DNA from: Azorinus chamasolen
Taxonomy: Eukaryota > Mollusca > Bivalvia > Cardiida > Solecurtidae
Length of the DNA: 64,000 bases
Assembly (NCBI GenBank): GCA_963576725.1
Contig: OY755238.1
Span: 28,601,201-28,665,200, forward strand
Direction: 5' to 3'
Position numbers and translations under genes: made by a program
Part shown: piece after piece, positions 33,201 through 42,569 of the stretch
How positions within the stretch are numbered: the first letter of the stretch is position 1
How the letters are laid out: each line of letters opens with the position of its first letter
Notes under the pieces: model-generated
The model's database searches: none
Told to the model about the DNA's origin: nothing
The model's input: the letters and a program-made list of their open reading frames with translations, nothing else

Positions 33201-36200
33201 TTTAGTAGGCTTCTTCATTCTAGATCCAAAATTTGGTGGTTTACTTTGTGACAGTTTTTTATCTGAAATGTAGAAACCTACTCAAAAAGAACTAATTCTT
33301 CAATCCATTTGTTTGATATACAGTGGATATCTGATATTATAGCTTTGTACAAACAAAATTTAAGAACATATCGTTACCTAAATGAGCAAATCGTCGACAC
33401 TATAGCCGGGATTGAACCGCTAAACGTTCGTTGAGTGACGAATCGATTCTTATTTTGGCTAACCCGTTTCATTCGGACATTTTTGAAAACGGCTATCATC
33501 GATAAGATCCGAAATCTCCGCATGAAACGGAAAACTTATGCACCAACTGCAACTTCTCTGGTATAATCGTTTCTTTACGCGTTTAACGCGTGTAAACGGT
33601 TTATCGCGTAACCGTTCGTTAACCGTTCGTTAACCGTTCACTACCCGTTTCTTACGCGTAGAAAAACGGGTAAATGGGTAGGAATAGCGTATTTACCACT
33701 GTATCTGCATGACTTTCACCCTGAATTAAGCTGCCACCTGTCGCCAAGACCAATATCTATACTAAATTTACCGTCCGGATTAGAGAGGTTTTATTTTAAA
33801 ACATAACACACCTTCGCATCCCCTACACCTAGGATTAGGTCGCATGTTCGGTCCGAATTGGTCATTCTTTTCATAGAGTCTTCTAGCGAGCTGTCAAACT
33901 GCAGGACGTCCCGCAGAATATACTGAAAACCATGGCAACAGAAAAAAAACATTGTACAACAAAGTCTCTCTAATACGACAACTGAAAAAGAGTAATTCTG
34001 CATTATTTAATCAGGTGGTAGTTTCATGCAGGACAAACATATTGCAGAATGCTCCTATAAGAACATTCTGTATTATGTATACCCTGCATGAAACAACCAC
34101 TTGTTTGTAGAGACTCACATTAACGAGTTGGTACTGTATATGACAAAAACTGAGGCAAATAAAGCACGTACATAAATTCAAGATGCAATTTTAGAATGTG
34201 ATGGATATAGACTTATTCAAACGTTCTTTCTAAGGTAGTAAAGTAATTAGGATACATTAATAAGTTATTATTGGCAATATATTAAAACATATTTTAGGAC
34301 CCCTCTGATCTTGGTCTAAATTGCGGGAGTTTATGTTTGAAGAAAAAACCCAAAGAGTTTCGAGTCGAAAAATAATTAAAAACTTAAAGGAGCAAGCTCA
34401 TACACAAATGTATACCCCACGCAGTCACATTATCAGAGAAACAAGTGGATCTTCATGACAGATTCCTCTTAAAATCGAACTCATTCAAGCTTTTATTCGT
34501 GGCAATTGTTAAAGCAAATAAGGGATAAACTGGTCAAGAAATGAAAGTGTAGTTGAGCAACAATGCAGTATGATACACGGGCAGACTGAAGGACGGACGG
34601 ACGGGTCAAAACTCTATACCGCAGAACTCCAGATAAGGTGCGTAAATTAAAATATTTTCAAGAATAACTCCTTTATTTCTCCACCAAACCCTATACTGTG
34701 ACCACTCTTTAGAATCGTCTCTTCGAGACGATTCTAAAGAGTGGTCATAGTATAGGGTTTGGTGGAGAAATGACGGTTTTAGAATTTGGGTACGCATCCT
34801 AATCTGTAGCTCTGTCTATACCCCGTGCACCTTCGTTGCGTGGTGTATAATTGCCCAGCAGTATAAAGGTAAGATAAGAAGAAGTCGTTACCGTAAATGG
34901 AATTCCAAAGCGTGATTCCGACTTGAACGAGGAGTCTGGAAAACTGACCCCTATCTCAGATATAGACAAGCCTTTGGAGTTAAAACCTGCAAACATATAT
35001 ATACAGTAAAATCCCCCTAAACCGAACTTTAAATTCAGTATAAATATCGGTATTAGAGACAGGTGACAGCTTAATGTAGGGTAAAAGTCATGCACAAAGT
35101 TCCTCTAGGAGCTTTCTGCTTGGCGTTCACCGTGCATTAAACAGCCACTTGCATAAAAGTATCTTAATGTTTCTCTACTAGAATACCGGGTTAAAGAGGT
35201 TTATCTGTAGTTGATGCATTGAAGCTGAAAATAAAAGTTGACAGCAATTATTATATACAGTAGCCATCCATTTATTGAACTTAGGAGTCTTAAAGTGTGG
35301 TGGTTGCTTAATGCATTACATTTGACCTGCATTAAGCTATCACATTACCTTACAAACCAATTATGATATTTGTTGTTTTGTGGCCGCTTAACCCATTTCC
35401 TGTTCTATATTTGTTACGAATTTCAATACCTAAAGAATACTCATGGACAAAAGAGTTACATGCATAATGAAATTTGGAAGGTGGAACATTGTAGCCATTT
35501 TACGAAGTATAGAAACAGATCTATCAAATTACATTAACAAACAGAGCAGACCCTGATCAGACGGCTCCTATAGGAGCCGTCTGATCTGGGTCTACTCTGT
35601 TTGCAAATGCGTGAAAACACGTTTATATGAGAGAAGGGATTAAGAGTTCTACTGTAATGTTTGCCAATGTAATAAAACATACACAACCACCAGGGAAACA
35701 TAACAAGCGAATAACAACAAATAACTACAAAAACAAATTTAACAAGCAAACTAAAATCAATTTCATCCCTTTCAAAGGAACAACCTGACAAAAGAAGAAT
35801 GTTTCACAAAAATCTCTCAAACAAATATTGATACCTTTAAACCTCTCTGCCATAAATACGCCCTTCTATGCCTTTGCAAACAGATTAGATCCAGATCAGA
35901 TGGCTTCTATAGGAACCGTCTGATCAGGATCTGCTCTGTTTGCTTAAATGGAATGGTATAAATCTGATTCTATAGTTTCTACTTCAGCAATATGTTCATG
36001 TGTTTATAGGTCATTTTAAAAATAATTGAATTAATATTCATGATGACATTATCTGTTACATGAATATTCATGGCTTATGATTGAAACCTTTTCGTGATAG
36101 GGTCGCTTTTTTGGTACCTTTGCAAACAAAGTTTGTCCAAATCAGGCGGTTTCTGTAGATAACTAAATATTATGTGCCATTGTAAAAACACCTTCCAATT

Positions 36201-39200
36201 TTTAATACAGTGAATACTCGTTCTAACGGAATATTCATTATACTGACACGAATTTTGGAAACACATACAGTAATAGAATGTGCAGAATTTCTCCAGACCC
36301 TTAGTTCTTAACCAATTCCCTCATAGGTCTATTTTAGATCCAACCTCCTTGAATAAATCTACTGAAAAGGAGCATTAAATTTTACTAGAAAAATATATTT
36401 AAAAAGAAGTGTGTTGTTTAGAAACACTGTGATAAATAAAGCATTTGTTCCTATGGAACAAATGCTCTGTTAGTCACAATGTTATCGAAAATGGATTTTT
36501 ATGCCCCCGCCTTTAGGCGACGGGGCATTAAGTTTTACCCTTGTCCGTCCGTGAGATGGAATGATTTAATATTTGGTCTGAAGCATTATTATAGTGAACT
36601 GTAACGTGACCCCCCCCCCCCCCCTTTTCAGGTCTGTTGACCATCTACTTCCTGTTTGCCGACACTTTGATTGAATTTTGGTGATTGTTTAATGACTAAA
36701 ATGTTCGTCAAAGATTTCTTCGCTTGTGTACGCTGCAATGATTTGATATTTGGTCTGAAGCATAATCATAGTGAGTTGCACAGTGTCTCCCCTTTTCATG
36801 TCTATCGTTGATCTACCTCCTGTTTGCCGGCGGGGGCATCCGTGGCCCATGGACACATTTTCTTTTTTTACAGAGGCGCTAAAGGCGTCAATATACAATA
36901 CAATACAATACAATGTCTTTATTGCATAAAACATACATTATATGCTTATAGCAAAGGCAAATCATCATTATTATACACAATACACATGGTACACAGACAG
37001 TAATACATTTTTAAGGCAGTGCGTATAAGGGAATGGTGGTTTTTCAGGTTCTACATGTACAATGTTTGCAAACGTTGGTTTCTGTATAGCGGGCCTTATA
37101 TTTATCATTATTATTTGCCTTTCATAAACGTGTAGCTTTACATTAACCCATTATCTGTTGAATATTCATATGATGGCATCGTGGATATTTATTAACTATT
37201 TTTAATAACGGCATAGGAACGTAGAATGTTTTGGCATTGGTAGAAACTGTATAGTCAGATCTATTGTAATGTCATAAGCAAACAGAGCAGACCCTGATCA
37301 GACGGCTCCTATTGGGTCTAGCTGTACCCTGTATGCATAGGTATGAAAAAGCACTTATATGAGGGAAAGGATTGACCTTTAGACATTAATGACGTGCCAT
37401 TAAGCTCCAAATAGAATTTTTTGGACATTGAACAACCATCCAATTATAAACATAGGTATTCTGTGGCACTTACCGGTTATCGAACCCATCCAGCCCGTCC
37501 AGCCGATGTTGGCAAAGGCATGTCCGTTACCAGGAGATGTGGGATGATACACTGTCACCTGAGGGAAGTCTTTGAATGGTCCTGAAAGTAGTGATATTAA
37601 CCATTTCCCTGGTGAGTATTCATGTATGAATGTTCGTAATAAAATAGAAACTGTCTTACGCGACCATAAAAAGAGGTTCAATTATGGACATGTAAGACAT
37701 GTGGTAGCTTAATGTAGGTCAAAAGTAATACAGAAAGATACTATAGGAGCTTTCTGTATTAATTTTGCCCTGCATTAAGCAACCATTTAAGATTCATATG
37801 TTAAATAAATGAATTGTTGCTTAAGGCAGATTCTTTGTAATATATGGTGAGTATAGTACACTTGAACTTCGATATCTCCAACTCGGAAAACTCGACCTTC
37901 GGATTAACTCGAACAAAATGTTCAGTCCTTTCAAAACTTACAATACAGAATTGCTCTAAATGGTATCGCTACAGATATCTAGAAATACATGTGACAGCTA
38001 AATACAGGTCTAAAGTAATGCTGAAAGCTCCATACAGGAGCTTTCAGCATTACTTTAGACCTGTATTAAGCTATGGTCTTGAGAAATCATCCGAATAGAA
38101 ATCAGATGACTCGAACTCCTATTGTCTCGAACTAATTTGTACGGTCCCGTGAAGATCGAGTTATCGAAGTTCAACTGTATTTGTTTTACGTGGTGGAAAC
38201 TGTAGAATCAGCTTTATATACTTTCACAAGCAAACAGAACAACCCCTGAAAAGGGTCTCCTCTGTTTGCATATATCTTACAGATCTGACTCTCTAATACC
38301 AAGGCAATACATTTCCTAAATTTATTGGTTTAGAGCAATAATTAAATGTACATGTATTATTTTTCATAATAGATGAATATCGGAAAAATAGTATATTCTT
38401 TTAAACTGACTGTTCAATACAACTACACACAGTAGAACCTGTCCTATGTGGTCTTTCATTTATGGAACAGTATTTAATTGGAGTGTTAAAAAGCAGGTGG
38501 TTGGTTAATGCTGGGTAAAAGTAATGCATAAAGCTCCTATAATTATGAGCTTTATGCATTACTTTTGACCTGCAGTAAGCAACCACCTGTCAAATAGACC
38601 CATAATTGGACAGTTTGATGTCCCTTTAACCCTTTCCATGTTCTATGTTTATTCCAAATTGCAATCTTACTGAATATTCATGGACAAAATAGTTATAATG
38701 AAATATGGAAGGAGGGCCATTGTGGCCGTTTTAAAAAGTGGAAAAAAAATCACAACAAATATACAAATGTATCAAACTCCTTCAGCAAACAGAGCAGACC
38801 CTTATTAGACGGCTCCTATAGGATAGGAGCCGTCTGATCAGGGTCTAACCTGTTTGCAAATGTGTAAAAACACGTTTATATTATGGAAAGAGTTAAGACA
38901 GGTAACACTGTGCATAAATAAACAATTTAAAGATAAGACAATGTGCAGTGCATGTACCATCAGTGTTCCAGTCCAAGGCGCGGAGCTGAAGCAGTGACCC
39001 GGGGTACTTCAAGGCGCTTCCCCAGATACCGGCCATTGAACAGTCTCCTTTCCTTCAAACAGAGGATATTTGATCTTACATGAGTTAGTATTTATTATCA
39101 CTTCTATGTTAAACGTGTTGCCTTAAGTGATACGACGTGAGCCGCATTTTAAGCAATGAATTGAAACAGAATGAGTGGCAGTCACATCTCATACACATTA

Positions 39201-42200
39201 AACAGTAATGTCCACGTTACGTTATGTTACCAAGTATTAATACAATCAAGTACACCGTCTCAATGTCTTTATTAAAAAGAAACAAAAAGAAGAAGAAACC
39301 CCGAAAAGACCCCATCAAAGGAAGATATACAAAGTTAATTAAACTGGAGCTGATGTGAAACAAAGTTGGGTTTGTTTCAGTCAAAAGAAACTATTCTGAG
39401 TTACTCAAATATATATGTGTACACAAGAACATAACTGATACACATGTAATGAAAGAAATTCAATATTCATGCACTGCAAATATGTGTTATGGTGTGTTTT
39501 ATTAAAACAGTCATTTGAAGAAAGAACGTTCAAACAACATTGCTACTTACGTAAGTTCCCCGATCATATGTATCCGCATAATTCGCTGGAATAACCGAAG
39601 ACAAAATATTAAACCTTTACTCCATGAATAATCATGTAAGAAATTTTGAATATTAATTAGATTATTTTCTATAACGGCATAATCCAACAGGATATTTTGG
39701 TTCAGGCAGAAACTGTAGAAATAGATCAATATTATACTACAGTAAAACCTCTCTATAATTTCTTTCCATTCGATCAAGCATTTGAGACATTTTTGACGAA
39801 GAGACAAGCAGTTTGGGTCATGGTGAGACGCCGACTTACTCAGCGTCTGATCTGGATCCGAGCTGTTTTGTAAGTCTTGGTCGAGGCAAAGTCGACAGCG
39901 GGAGGTTGGTGTTTAAATTCCCGATCGAGTCATAATCAAAACATTTAAACAATTGTTGCTAATTGTTCCCTAGCCAGATACTACGTTTATGAGAAAATAG
40001 ATAGGAGTCTTGGGTCCGGGAGACCAATTGTCAGAATAATGTGACTGGGAGCCCATCTTATATTCATTTTTATTAGTCACGTTGAAGAACCAGGGAACAC
40101 AAAGAATGTTCCTGTGTATCTAGATCATCTCCCGATCGTGTTCAATGGCCTTAGATGGTAAAATACTGACAACTAGTCGGAACTCCTCGACTATATTCTA
40201 ATGAAATAGTCATTTTCAAGCTGAGCGGGACATACCGAGTTGCTACGATTGACAGGCAAACAATAAGATTAATCCCAACTCACTCATGTCTTACCTTAAA
40301 GTCAACGCCCGAAGAATCGGCGAGACCCTGTGCTTCCTCGAAAAAGTAGTTCCCTGTGAAGCGCCTGGTAACATCTAGCTCAAGATCAAGAGCGGCGTCC
40401 AAACTGAAACAAATGGTCACAATTAAAGTGATAGTACAGGTAAACTTCTCTATAACGGCCACTAAATTACGTCAAAAAGTTTGTGCTAAAGACAGGTGGC
40501 TACTTAAAGCAAGGTGAAAGTAAAACAGAACGCTCCTATATGAGCGTTCTGTTTTGCTTTCACCTTGCTTTAAGCAGCCACCTGCCCTAAATATCTACTA
40601 TTAGTAATTATCACAATTTAGTGGCCGTTATAGAGAGGTTGTATTGTAGTTACTTGTAACGTGTTTTAAAAATGCCTAAAATTACATAAATCATTTGTTG
40701 ATATGGTGAAAAGAAGTATATATCGCAAGAAACCCAATCGAATAAACGCCGAATGTAACAACATGTTTAACTGTTTAATATGTTATTAGTCAATGACTTA
40801 GTATTCATACAGTATGTGTTTTAGTTTCCTTAAAACTGTCAGACAAAGGCCGATAATATTTTGCTGTAGAACAAAACATATATGTCTCGATGAAACGTTT
40901 GGTTTTGTTGTTGTTTTTTGTTTTTGTTGTAGTTTCTTTGTGTGTTTTGGTTCTTTCTTTTTTGTTTTTGCTTTTTATTTCGGTTTTTTTCATATGGGCA
41001 TTTTTCGATATAATTTCAAATTGACAATCTTCATAATAATGAACACAACAAATATCAAATTTTATGTTATTGAAAATATGCATTTATTGTAGGGACTGTA
41101 GTTTTAAAACATCTGTGTAGCACCTGGTTACCTCCAACTCAAGATCGGGAGCTGCATCCAAACTGGAACAAACGTTTATATTTTGATATCTAGACGTAAA
41201 ATATTTTTGAATCTGTTTCCAATAAAAGCAAAAACCTGAATGTAATTGAGATAGTTTATACTTACCCGATGTCTGCAACATCTTTCAGGAACCAGGGTTT
41301 GAAAATGTGCACTGTGCTGTTGACTGCACCGATCTACATATACACATAACCATGTTATTATAGCACATGATAGGTTAATGAAAAATATATACATGTATCT
41401 ACGCGCCCCTCAGCTAACGTTACAAGTTTAAATAATAATAAATAACAATACGGCTACTAATAATATTTAATAATAATGATGCTGATAATCGAAATCTTTG
41501 AAATCTTTACTGAAAAGAAAAACCTAGTCAAAATGGGCAATAAGAAAAACCTAAGTTAAAAGGGCAATAATTTCTGTTAAAATGAATGACAGAGTTATGT
41601 ACTCTTGTCTACTGATGAAACCTGTGATAGTAAACACGTGTTCCAAGTGTCAAAGCTTCATCTCAAATGGTTATGTAAATAAGTTGACTTAACAAAATCC
41701 TTAACCAAGATGTGACGCGGTCGCGGACGCCGACGCTGAGACGAGTAGGAAAGTTTCACTATTCTTCAAATATTCGAGTTAAAAAGGGTCATAATTCTGT
41801 CAACATTATTGACAGAGTTATGTATTCTTGCCTACAGGCGAAACTTGTGATGGTAAATAAGAGTTCAAAGTTTCAAAGCTTTATCTCAAAGGGGTATGTA
41901 AATAAGTAGACTTTAACAAAATCCTTAACCAAGGTGTGACGCGGACGCCGACGATGAGACGAGTAGGAAAGTTCCACTATTCTTCAAATATTCGAGCTAA
42001 TAAAAATGAGTAGTCTCCCTTGCCGACCTTCATGGATAAAACAAGTTCAACAAATAACACGCATCTAGAAAACCCACCACTTGGTCTTCTAAGTAGGCCC
42101 ATACGGAATCCAAGAACCGGGTGGCCTCTTCTTTTAGAAGCTCTCCGTGTGCATATCCCATTTCATACGGAGTACCTGTCATGTAAATGATTTCATACTA

Positions 42201-42459
42201 CAATAAAACATTTCCATAAAGATAACGCTTTGTACACTAAGTAATATTTCGTCTGCAACAGTTGTCGTCTGCTTCTATCCTTCAATTAAAATTTCTCTAA
42301 CTTCTTTGCAAAAATATGACCAAAGTGTCTAACAGTTTAGATCGACCGACGAATAACTTTTACAGGTAGTGTAACATGAAAAAAGTTGTGTGCTAATTAA
42401 CGTACGTTTCTGCTCACTATGGGCTAATTGGACGCCAGATAGAGAGAGAGAGAGGGAGT

Positions 42460-42491
<32 letters not shown>

Positions 42492-42536
42492 AAAAGAGAG
42501 AGACAGAAAGACAGACAGACAGAGACAGACAGAGAC

Positions 42537-42569
<33 letters not shown>

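Larger units (their letters stand above)
31362..33795. repeat. Family H MITE split by the 2.2-kb element
   Basis: The left half (CTGTTTAATGCAGGGTGAAAG up to AGAAAGCTCCTAGAACAGC) and right half (CTGCATGACTTTCACCCTG onward) form one family H hairpin once 31474-33701 and one TA are removed. Confidence 0.85.

Noticed and set aside
40814..41092. 92-codon frames on both strands, Phe/Val-rich and Lys/Thr-rich
   Set aside because: T-rich low-complexity intron sequence beside the exon-5 duplicate.
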